From an uncultured Beijerinckiaceae bacterium (GTDB lineage Bacteria > Pseudomonadota > Alphaproteobacteria > Rhizobiales > Beijerinckiaceae): a stretch of 13,532 nucleotides of DNA. The notes under the pieces were generated by a model. The model saw nothing but the letters and a program-made list of their open reading frames with translations. It was not told the origin of the DNA and ran no database searches. The translations under genes were made by a program, and so were the position numbers. Shown piece by piece: positions 6,316 to 13,532 of the stretch (positions are counted from its first letter, which is position 1; every line of letters begins with the position of its first letter). The stretch is from contig CALMGA010000299.1 of assembly GCA_937863205.1 (NCBI GenBank), forward strand, positions 1 to 13,532. Reading direction: 5' to 3'.

Positions 6316-6570
6316 GTCGCACGTGGACAAGGGCGAGATGCGTTGAAGCGTCGACTCCGCTGCCGCATCGGAAAAGGCAGCGATGTCTCGCGGATTTCCT
6401 GACCGCAGCTTATCTTCGAGCGGATCAATCTGACGGCAACAGATTCATCCCTGACGTCGAAGGCGGTTAAGAACCTGTTAACCAATTCCAACGGATGGTG
6501 GCTTCGACCTGATGCGCTGGTTTCTTCACGGTTCGAGAAGAGCAATCCCGATGCACGCGGCAGTCATCTG
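6316..6570. other. Intergenic region between the two receiver genes
   Basis: Apart from the CtrA-type box it holds no recognised gene. The stretch from about 6460 to 6570 is AT-richer and is the likely promoter region of the second receiver. The bases before its ATG (CAGTCATCTG) contain no clear Shine-Dalgarno sequence. Confidence 0.4.
6467..6482 (+). promoter_or_regulatory. CtrA-type binding box
   Basis: TTAA (6467-6470), seven bases, then TTAAC (6478-6482) is an exact match to the CtrA consensus TTAA-N7-TTAAC. The core also sits in a wider perfect inverted repeat GGTTAA-N7-TTAACC (6465-6483). It lies about 90 bases before the start of the receiver gene at 6571, a normal place for a CtrA-controlled promoter. 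Binding is inferred from the match only. Confidence 0.6.
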
Positions 6571-6930
6571 ATGAGCAGCAAAATCCTCATCGTCGACGAC
6601 GATGTCCTGATCTCGTGGTTGCTAGCCGATATGCTTCAGGATCTTGGATTTGCGTACTGCGAGGCGAGTTCGGCCCGTCAAGCGATGGAGCTGGTCCGCG
6701 ACGATGCAGATATCGATATGATGCTGACCGATCTCCACATGCCTGGCACGAACGGCTACCAGCTGACCGATCAGGTGCGCATGATGCGACCGGACCTGCC
6801 GATCGTGCTTGTGACTGGCGATGCCTGCGCAGCGAACGGCAAGCACAATCTGCCGGTCCTTTCCAAGCCGTATACGAGCCGGCAACTCGACAGTGCGATC
6901 AAAGAAGCGCAAGCGAGTCTGCCGAATTAG
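6571..6930 (+). CDS. Stand-alone CheY-like receiver protein
   Basis: A 119-residue protein made of one receiver domain. It shows the acidic cluster Asp9-Asp10-Asp11 in ILIVDDDVL, the phosphorylation site Asp54 in MLTDLHMPG, the switch Thr82 in VLVTGD, and Lys99 in LSKPY. It has no output domain, so it would act by protein contact or as a phosphate carrier. It is separated from the kinase-receiver operon by 255 bases with its own CtrA-type box, so it is probably transcribed independently. It could receive phosphate from the LOV kinase next door, or from another hybrid kinase; the sequence does not decide. Confidence 0.88.
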   Translation: MSSKILIVDDDVLISWLLADMLQDLGFAYCEASSARQAMELVRDDADIDMMLTDLHMPGTNGYQLTDQVRMMRPDLPIVLVTGDACAANGKHNLPVLSKPYTSRQLDSAIKEAQASLPN

Positions 6931-7285
6931 GTGATGATCGCTCGGCGCTTCGCTCCAGGACCGCGTCTGCGGTCGATGCGCGTTGTCGCGGGCAAGGCGA
7001 CGCGGGCCGCCGAGGCAAACGAGCGCTCCACCCGGCACCGGGACAGCCAACGACGCCGCGTTTGTCGTCGGGCAACCTGACGACCCGCAAGGCATGCCCG
7101 CCGCGGCCGGCTTGCCACCCGTGTATCTCCCGTCGACACAGGCCACTCCCACGCTTGCGCCGGCGACCGCCTGCACGGTCGCGGCCAGCCGGCGCGGTCG
7201 TCCGTGGCGGCCGAGGGCGACGTATGGGGCGAGCAGGTGACCTAGCGGGCCCGCCGCCATGTGCGCCTTGCCGCCACGATGCCAA
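6931..7285 (-). pseudogene. IS5-type transposase remnant
   Basis: Minus-strand translation in mixed frames gives a decayed C-terminal half of an IS5-group transposase. It reads GKAHMAAGPLGHLLA (usually GSKxHxAVDTLGHLLA), LAATVQAVAGASVGVACVD (expected before QGYTG), RYTGGKPAA, then VERSFASAAR (expected RRWVVERSFAWAARF) and RRLARDN (expected RRLARDYE). The catalytic Asp of the AVDTLGH block is lost and at least two frame changes are present. It ends right against the stop of the receiver gene. The N-terminal half and the inverted repeats are not visible. It is non-functional. Confidence 0.65.
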
Positions 7286-7487
7286 AGGAGCTAAGAGAAA
7301 ATTCTCGCGAAAACGACGCACGGAAAAGAAAGTTTCGCCGGCTGCGAACGGGCTAACCCCATCTCATTCACGAGAGCGGGCGTGATTGGTCTCAAGACAT
7401 TAAAGGTAACGCCCTTTGCGGATTTTCCTGGTGAAGCGATTTTGTCCAATGCCGTTTTAGTCAAAAACTTCGTATCAAGAGGTAGTT
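7286..7487. other. AT-richer intergenic stretch
   Basis: No gene seen. It contains a short palindrome GAGAAAATTCTC near 7304 and is clearly less GC-rich than its neighbours. It may include the eroded 5' end of the IS5-type element. Confidence 0.35.
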
Positions 7488-7536
7488 AGAACATCGAACC
7501 GAAAAGTGCGTAGCGGTTTTCGGGCGAATCCGATGC
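7488..7536. repeat. Intergenic palindrome, CCGAAAA...TTTTCGG type
   Basis: AGAACATCGAACCGAAAA is followed by a short loop and GGTTTTCGG, then CGAATCCGATGC. The inner arms CCGAAAA (7499-7505) and TTTTCGG (7517-7523) pair exactly, and the outer CATCG and CGATG also pair. It shares the AGAACATCG start with the element at 2690. The IS701-like element begins 15 bases further on. Confidence 0.65.
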
Positions 7537-7550
7537 GGCACAGCAGGTTA

Positions 7551-7564
7551 GCTCGACTTTGGCC
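7551..7564 (+). repeat. Left terminal inverted repeat of the IS701-like element
   Basis: GCTCGACTTTGGCC, an exact inverse match to the right end. Confidence 0.85.
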
Positions 7565-7646
7565 AGTTTGTCGGCTGCAGAATGGGTGAGGTGACGAAGC
7601 TGGCGTGGTGAGTTGGCTGGCAGCGTTTCCGCCAAGAAACACCGCC

Positions 7647-9009
7647 ATGCCGCCTCTGCCCGCCCGCTTCGCCGAGATCGTCCCGGCCTTCGCGCCGCCG
7701 TTCGTCCAGCGTTCCTGGCGGCATGCCCGGGCGCTGCTGATCGGCGCCATCCTGACCCCAGGGCAGCAGCGCACGGTAGCGAGCCTGCTGCGGATCACCG
7801 GCCGCTCGCGCGAGCGCCGGTTCGTGAACTTTCACCGGGTGCTCAGCCGCGCCGCCTGGTGCCCACACGCCGGCGGCCGCATCCTGCTCGGGCTGTTGAT
7901 CGACACCTTTGCGCCGAGCGGTCCCGTGGTGATGGCGCTTGACGACACCATCGAGCGCCGCCGCGGCAAGCGCATCAGGGCCAAGGGGATCTACCGCGAC
8001 CCGGTACGTTCCTCCGACAGCCGTTTCGTGAATGCCAGCGGGCTGCGCTGGCGGAGCCTGATGCTGCTGGCGCCGATCCCCTGGGCCGGACGGGTCTGGG
8101 CGCTGCCCTTCCTGACCGCGCTGGTGCACTCCGAGCGGGCCTGCCGCAAGCAGGGTCGCAGGCACAAGCCGCTGCTCGACGTCGGACGCCAGCTTGCCCT
8201 GCAGGCGCGCCGCCGGCTGCCGGGGCGCGACCTCGTGCTGCTCGGCGACAGCGGGTTTGCCGCTCTCAAGTTCCTGGATGCCATGCGCCGGGAAAAGCGA
8301 GTTGGGCAACCTCACCGCGATCACTCGCCCGCGGCTCGACGCGGCGCTCCACGAGCCCGCCCCGCCGCGCCCGCCCGGCACGATCGGGCGGCCGCGCACC
8401 AAGGGCACGCGCCTGCCCGCCTTCACCAGCGTCCTCGCCGACCCTGGCACAAGCTGGCAGGCTGTCGTCGTGCCGGACTGGTACGGTGCGGGCGAGCGCA
8501 CCATCGCCATTGCCTCAGCCACCGCAGTCTGGCGGCACGGCGGCCTGCCCGTCGTGCCGATCCGGTGGGTGCTGATCCGCGATTTCGAGCATCGCTTCCA
8601 GCCTCAGGCGCTGCTTTGCACCGACCCGACGCAGGATCCCGCACAGATCGTATCCTGGTTCGTGCGCCGCTGGTGCGTCGAGGTCACCTTCCCCGAAACC
8701 CGAACCCACCTCGGCGTCGAGACGCAGCGGCAATGGTCGAACAAGGCTTTTCGCCCGCACCACGCCCTGCCTGCTCACCCTGTTCTCGATCGTCACGCTG
8801 CCCGCCAGCCGGCTGACCGTGCGAGAACGGCAACGGATCGCGACGGCAACATGGTACCGCAAACCGCGTCCGACCTTCGCCGACGCCCTCGCCGCCGTGC
8901 GCTGTGGCGCGAGCAGGGTTTGGTGACGTCCCCTCGACGAGGTCACCCAACAAAACTCCGCTTCGTTTTGCCAGCGCCATGGGCCTACGCTCTTTGCCAT
9001 GCCGCATGA
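7647..9009 (+). pseudogene. IS701-like DDE transposase, frameshifted
   Basis: The reading frame starts at an ATG (7647, MPPLPARFAEIVPAF) and shows the family blocks in order: LASLLR-type helix (VASLLRITGRSRERR), VMALDDTIERRRG with the first catalytic Asp, KGIYRDPVRSS, ASGLRWRSLMLL, and LVLLGDSGFA with the second Asp. Near 8295 the frame shifts and continues with NLTAITRPRLDAALHEPAPP, PIRWVLIRD, QALLCTD and VEVTFPETRTHLGVETQRQW, which holds the third acidic position. A second shift near 8745 gives TTPCLLTLFSIVTL and WYRKPRPTFADALAAVR, ending at TGA 8924-8926. A third restores the C-terminal WAYALCHAA and TGA 9007-9009. Three shifts make it inactive, though the ends may still be usable by a related transposase. 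Confidence 0.85.
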
Positions 9010-9011
9010 TC

Positions 9012-9025
9012 GGCCAAAGTCGAGC
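9012..9025 (-). repeat. Right terminal inverted repeat of the IS701-like element
   Basis: GGCCAAAGTCGAGC, an exact inverse match to the left end; TTAG follows. Confidence 0.85.
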
Positions 9026-9087
9026 TTAGGTCATGAACTCATGTAAGGAGCTGCGGATTCAGGGTTCGAGGAGGAGCCCCGATAAGC

Positions 9088-9149
9088 CTGCCGCGCCGCT
9101 ACGAACCGTCCGACTTCGCATGGTCGGTGATCCAGCCGCAGCCGCCCGG
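9088..9149 (+). pseudogene. Scrap of an IS5-type transposase N-terminus
   Basis: LPRRYEPSDFAWSVIQPQPP closely resembles the usual N-terminus of IS5-type transposases (PRRYELTDFEWxxIxPLLP). After about 20 residues the similarity stops and the frame becomes Gly/Arg-rich, ending at a TGA near 9270. It is on the opposite strand to the remnant at 6931-7285, so the two are not parts of one copy in its original order. Confidence 0.45.
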
Positions 9150-9446
9150 CGCGCGATGTGCCGTTGGCCCGCGACCGCACGGCGCTGGGCGGGGATCGAC
9201 ATGCGGGATCGCCTGCCTGCCGCCGCATCGGCGGTTTACGGGGCGGGTTGCCACTGGCGCCAAGCAGAGATGATTGGTTTCGAACATAAGTTAAGCTCGA
9301 CTCGAGGGTAACGCAATGTCCGGAGAGAACAGAACGATAGGTTGAACATGCGACGTTAACCAAAAAGCTTGTAGGCTGGCGCAGTCGGAGGCGTCCGAGC
9401 AGATATACTGCTTACAGCTTGGCCCAGATTGCGGTGATCGTCGACG
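9150..9446. other. Region upstream of the chemoreceptor, with a half-matching CtrA box
   Basis: No gene recognised. TTAACCAAAAAGCTT at 9356-9370 has one perfect CtrA half-site (TTAACC) and a weak second half (GCTT instead of TTAA) at the right spacing, 77 bases before the chemoreceptor start. GGTGA near 9434 is the only candidate ribosome-binding site before the ATG at 9447. The first 120 bases are probably further mobile-element debris. Confidence 0.35.
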
Positions 9447-11555
9447 ATGACGCGCGTGTTGAACAGCTCAAAGGCGCGATCGCTCGTTCGGGCTTTCCTG
9501 AAAAGCCAATCGGTCATCGGCATCAAATTCGGCCTCACCATCATGGCCGCTACAGGAATGATCCTGGTCGCGACCTTCTTGATGATCATGCACAAGATCG
9601 AGACCCAAGATGCCGCGCACGCCGAAAAGGCGGCCCGTGCCAAGGTGGAACGCGTGACGGTCGCGGTTCATCGCGTGTTCGAAGATGCTTTCGCCGTCGT
9701 CGAGAACACGCACGACGATCTTGTCGCGCTCCAGGCGACAGGTGCAGGAAGCTCGGCGGTCTACGATACGCTCGTCAGCCGCATGGCGATCGAAGATCAT
9801 CGGTTCGGAGGCTGGCTCGAGTGGGACGGCCCGACGCTGCCCGCTCATGTCGAAGCCGCTCGACGCGATGCTCAGGGCCGCTTCACGAGCTACACGCACC
9901 AAAATGGGATGGAGATGCTGCGGGAAGGTGTTCCCGAAGCGATCTTCGAGAGCGATCTTTTCAAGGTTCCTCGGCGCGGCGAGGGCGGCTTTCTCCTCGA
10001 ACCGCATCTGATCGTTGCGGAACATGGCGATCCGACGCTTGTGACATCGTTCGCCAGACCGCTGGTGATCGGTGACCATGTCGCTGGCGTGCTGGCCGTA
10101 GACATCAAGCTCGACGCCATCGACGATGCCGTGACCGATCTCGACGTCCCGAAAGGATCGGTCCTTGCCATTGTTTCGGATGGCGGGATCGTGGCGGCAG
10201 CGAGCAGCAAATCCTGGATCGGCAAGCCAATCGCCGATGTAAGCGTGGAGTTTGCGGCCCTCCTCACGCGGGCGAAGAACGAAGGCGAGGGAGCAGCACC
10301 AACCCGGTCAGGTCAGATACCGAGTTTGCATGCTTGGACGGCGATCCGTTTCGGCGCGGTGAAGAACCCTTGGTACCTCCTGATGCGGATCCCGCAGGTC
10401 AGCCTCCTGACGACGAACGCGCGCGAGCAGATCTCGCTCGCTGCGATCGCTGGCGGCACACTGTTGATCATCCTCGCCGTCGTGATGCTCGCGATGCACC
10501 AGCTCGTGACGAAACCCTTGGCGCGGCTTGGCCATGCCATCGACCAGCTTGGCCAAGGCCTGTTCGACATCGATGTGCCGGGCCGACGACGACGCGACGA
10601 GATCGGCATCATGGCGCGTGCGATCGGCCGCCTTCAAGACAGCCATCTGATCATCGCCAGACTTCATGAGCAGGGCGGCGAAGATGCCTACCAGCGTATC
10701 ATCGAACGCGAAGCCCGCACGGAGGCGCTGTCCACGCAGTTCACCCGAACGATCGAGACCGTGTCGTACTCGCTGCAGCATGTCGCCGAGACGATCGATT
10801 CGCGTTCCGGCGACCTCGAACAGGCGGTGCAAGCGGCCGTCGCCCGCCTGCACGGCCTGTCCCAGGCATCAGCGACGACCCGCGCCGACATGAATGTGGC
10901 GGCCATGTCCACCACCTCTCTCATCGAGAGCATCGAGACGATCAACGCCCGCATCGCGCATGGCAGAGCGGCAGATCGGCGGATCGATCTGAACGCCAAG
11001 GCAACCGACGGCTCGCTGAGTACGCTGCAAAGCGCATTGAGCGATGTGGGTTCGATCATCACCATGATCCAGGCGATCGCCGAGCAGGTGAACCTCATCG
11101 CCCTGAACGCGACCATCGAGGCGGCACGCGCGGGCGAAGCCGGTCGCGGGTTTGCCGTTGTTGCCCAGGAGGTCAAGGCGCTGGCCAGCCAATCGGCGAA
11201 AGCGACGGAAGCTGTTTCGGGGCGGATCAACTCCATCACGCAAGCCGCCCGGAGCACGGCGGGCCACATTCACGAAATGCGAGACGCCTTCGAAATGCAC
11301 CGTGCGATTGCCCGCGACATAGCGGGCCAACTCGAACACCAGACGCGCACCACCGACGATCTGCGCGAGTTGGTCGGCAACGCGGTGAACGGGGCCGAGG
11401 GTACGGCAGAGGCCGCGGAGGCCCTGACGATCAAGGCCGGAGAGGTGTCACGCAACTCGCAGGTGATGCGCCTGCAAGGCAACGTGCTCAACCAGGAGAT
11501 CGGCAGGCTCATGCACGAAGTCGCGGGTTTCATAATCCTGCTGAAGGCCGCTTGA
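9447..11555 (+). CDS. Transmembrane methyl-accepting chemotaxis protein with Cache-like sensor
   Basis: A 702-residue chemoreceptor. The first membrane helix is about 23-48 and the second about 330-353; between them lies a periplasmic sensor of some 280 residues. Its second half has the Cache pattern [21 protein letters not shown] (written here to Ile220), which suits binding of small metabolites. A HAMP domain follows (about 352-405, [18 protein letters not shown]...[13 protein letters not shown]). The signalling tip is [19 protein letters not shown] and [15 protein letters not shown] (547-580), close to the consensus with Val and Thr where Thr and Ala are usual. There is no C-terminal pentapeptide for CheR/CheB docking. 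No che genes are in the window, so it is an orphan receptor feeding a pathway encoded elsewhere. The ligand is unknown. Confidence 0.92.
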   Translation: MTRVLNSSKARSLVRAFLKSQSVIGIKFGLTIMAATGMILVATFLMIMHKIETQDAAHAEKAARAKVERVTVAVHRVFEDAFAVVENTHDDLVALQATGAGSSAVYDTLVSRMAIEDHRFGGWLEWDGPTLPAHVEAARRDAQGRFTSYTHQNGMEMLREGVPEAIFESDLFKVPRRGEGGFLLEPHLIVAEHGDPTLVTSFARPLVIGDHVAGVLAVDIKLDAIDDAVTDLDVPKGSVLAIVSDGGIVAAASSKSWIGKPIADVSVEFAALLTRAKNEGEGAAPTRSGQIPSLHAWTAIRFGAVKNPWYLLMRIPQVSLLTTNAREQISLAAIAGGTLLIILAVVMLAMHQLVTKPLARLGHAIDQLGQGLFDIDVPGRRRRDEIGIMARAIGRLQDSHLIIARLHEQGGEDAYQRIIEREARTEALSTQFTRTIETVSYSLQHVAETIDSRSGDLEQAVQAAVARLHGLSQASATTRADMNVAAMSTTSLIESIETINARIAHGRAADRRIDLNAKATDGSLSTLQSALSDVGSIITMIQAIAEQVNLIALNATIEAARAGEAGRGFAVVAQEVKALASQSAKATEAVSGRINSITQAARSTAGHIHEMRDAFEMHRAIARDIAGQLEHQTRTTDDLRELVGNAVNGAEGTAEAAEALTIKAGEVSRNSQVMRLQGNVLNQEIGRLMHEVAGFIILLKAA

Positions 11556-11637
11556 GAGCCGTTTTCGGAGAAGGCGTCTTCGTTTCCGGCAAGGTGACCG
11601 GGGATGCTGGCGAACCCATCGTCGAGAAGATTGCGGG
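11556..11637. other. Convergent gap between the chemoreceptor and the hydroxylase-like gene
   Basis: The 82 bases must contain transcription stops for both strands. The only pairing I see is GAAG-GCGT-CTTC (near 11573), flanked by GG and CC, which is weak and lacks a T-run. Confidence 0.3.
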
Positions 11638-12492
11638 TCAGTCGGGAGGCGGCGACACCCAATCGTTGCGCTGGCGACGAAACGGCAGGGCGAGCGCCGG
11701 CCGCAGCGCCACGTCGGCCGCATCGCGGTAAGCCGGGACACCGATGGCGACGTCGGCCTGATCGACATCGAGCCGAAAGGTCCGGTGGAGGTGATCCCAC
11801 CAGCTCAGCCCGCTCGACCAGTTCGAATTGGTCTGGTCCTCCACGGCGGAGTGGTGGATGCCGTGCATGCGCGGTGTCGTCAGGACGCGGGCGAGGCGAC
11901 GCTCCCAGCGTTCCGGCAGCCGGATGTTGGAATGGTGGAACAGGATCGACAGGTAGAAGAACGCCCGCCACAACCGGACCCCGCGCGGCGACAGGCCGAT
12001 CAGCGCCACCTGCGCGAAACGCCAGGGCGCGGAGACGACCATATCGACGGCGTGGAAGCGCAGCGCGGTGGACGCGTCCATGTCGAGATCGACGTGATGG
12101 ACGAGGTGGAGCCGCCACAGCGCCGGCACCTTGTGGGTGAGTACGTGCCAGAGATAGAAGGTGTAATCCATCAGCACGATGCCGAGACCATCGCGGGCCC
12201 AGTCCGGCAGCGGCAGGCGCTGGACGAGACCGCGCCGGCGCGACACGGCGCGGCGTGCCAGCGGCTCGATGACGGGCGTCTGGGCGAGGCTGATGGTGAG
12301 CGAGGCGGCGATCCCCAGCACGAGGTTGGTCAGTTCGCGGCGCGGCTCGGCCTGCGTCTGCCGCCGCAGCGGGCGCCGTCGCTCGGCGGCGAGAATGGCA
12401 AGCGCGCCGGCCGCCATCGCGACCGTCGCCGCGACGTCGAGGAGGCCGACCGATCGCGCCGATGTCGGCCTGGTCCGGTTGATTGGGCGCAT
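11638..12492 (-). CDS. Sterol desaturase / fatty-acid hydroxylase family membrane protein
   Basis: A 284-residue integral membrane protein of the non-haem di-iron hydroxylase superfamily. The histidine clusters that hold the iron pair are in order: HVLTH (116-120), HLVHH (129-133), FHHSN (His186-187) and MHGIHHS (His210, 213, 214), with the family features PALWRLH and LTTPRMHGIHH. Hydrophobic segments occur near 20-35, 55-75, 105-120 and 165-185. The ATG at 12492 is chosen because an upstream TTG at 12546 adds only a basic, non-family stretch; neither has a strong ribosome-binding site. Members act on sterols, hopanoids, carotenoids or fatty acids with O2; the substrate cannot be read here. 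It lies 162 bases downstream of arsM on the same strand. Confidence 0.85.
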   Translation of the reverse strand: MRPINRTRPTSARSVGLLDVAATVAMAAGALAILAAERRRPLRRQTQAEPRRELTNLVLGIAASLTISLAQTPVIEPLARRAVSRRRGLVQRLPLPDWARDGLGIVLMDYTFYLWHVLTHKVPALWRLHLVHHVDLDMDASTALRFHAVDMVVSAPWRFAQVALIGLSPRGVRLWRAFFYLSILFHHSNIRLPERWERRLARVLTTPRMHGIHHSAVEDQTNSNWSSGLSWWDHLHRTFRLDVDQADVAIGVPAYRDAADVALRPALALPFRRQRNDWVSPPPD

Positions 12493-12654
12493 GGGACCGA
12501 AGTGTCGTCGCAACCTGCAGGCGTCAATGGCGGTCGCCTGCCGCAACGGGTCGCGCCAGCGGGCCCTTCGCGATCACCACCTGCGGGCGCCCGGCCCGGA
12601 ACGATCACCCGATCGACGAGGCCATCGTCCCGCTTGCAGTGGTTGTCGCTGTCA

Positions 12655-13532
12655 TCAGCAGCAGGCGTCGGCCGGCTTGCCCGGACCGGCCCGATCGAAC
12701 GGCAAGCCGCCGCCGCACCCCGCGAAGATCCCGTAATGCCGGGAAAAGTCGCCGAAGAACTCGAAGGCCGGCGCGAAGCGCGTGGCGGCCAGCATCCGCC
12801 AGGTGTTGCCGCACACCGGAAACACCCGTCCCGCTTCGATCAGGTGGTGCTTGTCGAGGATGAAGGCGCCCTCGCCCGGCTCGCCGAGCGAGGCGCGGCC
12901 GCGATAGCGCACGGCTTGGCCGTAGTCCTCGCATTCGGCGTCGAGGCCGTCGAGCTTGAACAGCCGCCAGGTCGCGGAGAAGAAGGCCGTGCCGGCGACC
13001 TTGCCAGCGATGGCCGGATCGGTGACGGCGAGCGGCCGATCGGTGACGAGGCGCGGGTCGGCGAAGCCGGACGCCTTGGCGAGCGCAACGAAGTCGCCCC
13101 AGTATGACGCTCCCGCAAGGCACTCGCCGTGCAGCACGGGGTCTTCGCGCCAGGCGGCGGGCAGGCGCCGGTCGGCGTAGATGTCGGAGAAGTACATTTC
13201 GCCGCCCGGCTTCAGCAGGCGATGGGCGGCGCGGAACACGGCGCCCTTGTCGGCGACGAGATTGATCACGCAGTTCGAAACGATAACGTCGAAGCTGCCG
13301 GGCGCCAGGGGCAGCGCGTCGAGGTGCTCGATGTCGCCCTCGTGGAACGCGACGTTGGCGAAGCCGAAGCGCTCGGCGTGCCACGCGCGGTGGTCCTGCG
13401 CGACGGCGAGCTGCTGCGCGGTGGCGTCGACGCCCACGATCCGACCGCCCGCCCCGACCATCTGCGCCAGGACATAGGCGTCCTGTCCCGCGCCCGAGCC
13501 GAGGTCCAGGATGGCGGCATTCCCGATCATCG
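12655..13532 (-). CDS. arsM: Arsenite S-adenosylmethionine methyltransferase ArsM (5' end outside window)
   Basis: A cytoplasmic class I methyltransferase that adds methyl groups from SAM to As(III). The frame is open to the window edge; 291 residues are counted from an internal Met at 13530, and about 50-60 N-terminal residues, including the first conserved Cys region, should lie beyond. The SAM site is ILDLGSGAGQDAYVL with the acidic GVDAT strand end. ArsM hallmarks are SNCVINL (Cys87), GECLAGA (Cys137) and FPVCGNTWRMLA (Cys240), the last two matching the As-binding cysteines of the family. The protein ends in a Cys-containing tail, GCGGGLPF and a terminal Cys-Cys, as seen in some bacterial ArsM proteins, perhaps an extra arsenic-capturing site. 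No arsR or ars operator is visible, so regulation must lie to the right. Confidence 0.88.
   Translation of the reverse strand, partial: MIGNAAILDLGSGAGQDAYVLAQMVGAGGRIVGVDATAQQLAVAQDHRAWHAERFGFANVAFHEGDIEHLDALPLAPGSFDVIVSNCVINLVADKGAVFRAAHRLLKPGGEMYFSDIYADRRLPAAWREDPVLHGECLAGASYWGDFVALAKASGFADPRLVTDRPLAVTDPAIAGKVAGTAFFSATWRLFKLDGLDAECEDYGQAVRYRGRASLGEPGEGAFILDKHHLIEAGRVFPVCGNTWRMLAATRFAPAFEFFGDFSRHYGIFAGCGGGLPFDRAGPGKPADACC

Larger units (their letters stand above)
7551..9025 (+). mobile_element. IS701-like insertion sequence, complete but inactive
   Basis: An element of about 1475 bases. The left end GCTCGACTTTGGCC (7551-7564) is the exact reverse complement of GGCCAAAGTCGAGC (9012-9025), and a further CGGC matches inward at both ends. 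TTA lies directly outside each end (7548-7550 and 9026-9028). If the outermost G is counted with the flank it becomes TTAG, which fits the 4-base YTAR target rule I recall for IS701. One transposase gene fills the element and its stop lies 16 bases from the right end. The transposase is frameshifted. Confidence 0.8.

Noticed and set aside
11573..11590. Bidirectional terminator between the convergent genes
   Set aside because: Only a 4-bp core stem with irregular flanks and no T-run; too weak to call.
11785..13107. 440-codon plus-strand open frame
   Set aside because: It lies antisense to the hydroxylase-like gene and arsM, both of which have clear family motifs. Its translation is Arg/Gly/Ala-rich with no domain, typical of a shadow in high-GC DNA.
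1..13532. tRNA, rRNA, riboswitch or CRISPR array
   Set aside because: No regularly spaced direct repeats were seen, no tRNA-like GGTTCGAATC arm with an acceptor stem, and no rRNA-like sequence. Reading by eye may miss weak structured RNAs.

Overview
The window is GC-rich DNA (coding stretches look about 65 percent GC or more) from an alphaproteobacterium, most likely a Methylobacterium/Methylorubrum-type member of the Hyphomicrobiales. The reasons are the LOV histidine kinase with a LovK-like layout, a CtrA-type TTAA-N7-TTAA box, and palindromic intergenic elements of the AGAGCATCGGACC / CCGAAAA...TTTTCGG kind that I associate with that group. The genus is an inference.

Left part (1-2271): the tail of a gene entering from the left, then a decayed minus-strand operon. 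It reads cupin (apparently intact), HpcH/HpaI-type aldolase (broken), thiamine-diphosphate enzyme (broken). A deletion has joined the aldolase C-terminal region to the C-terminal third of the ThDP enzyme, and an unrelated AT-richer block of about 120 bp interrupts the aldolase.

Centre-left (2272-4340): a small orphan gene of 78 codons, a cluster of three strong intergenic palindromes, the wreck of a c4-like cytochrome that has lost its visible haem site, and an intact diheme cytochrome of the thiosulfate dehydrogenase (TsdA) type. This looks like a former tsdB-tsdA pair.

Centre (4742-6930): a light-signalling cluster. A 368-residue LOV histidine kinase (photoactive Cys70, phospho-acceptor His180) overlaps by 4 bases a single-domain receiver protein, as in LovK-LovR. 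A second stand-alone receiver follows, with a CtrA box in its upstream region.

Centre-right (6931-9446): a mobile-element graveyard. It has an IS5-type transposase remnant (minus), a complete but frameshifted IS701-like element with matching terminal inverted repeats and a short target duplication, and a scrap of an IS5-type transposase N-terminus (plus).

Right part (9447-13532): a 702-residue transmembrane chemoreceptor, then two minus-strand genes convergent to it: a sterol desaturase/fatty-acid hydroxylase family membrane protein and a 5'-truncated (by the window edge) arsenite methyltransferase ArsM.

I do not see a clearly new defence, mobile or biosynthetic system. The points that most deserve a check are the LovK-LovR pair with a neighbouring CtrA-boxed receiver, the TsdA that has lost its partner, and the pattern of decay in the left operon.
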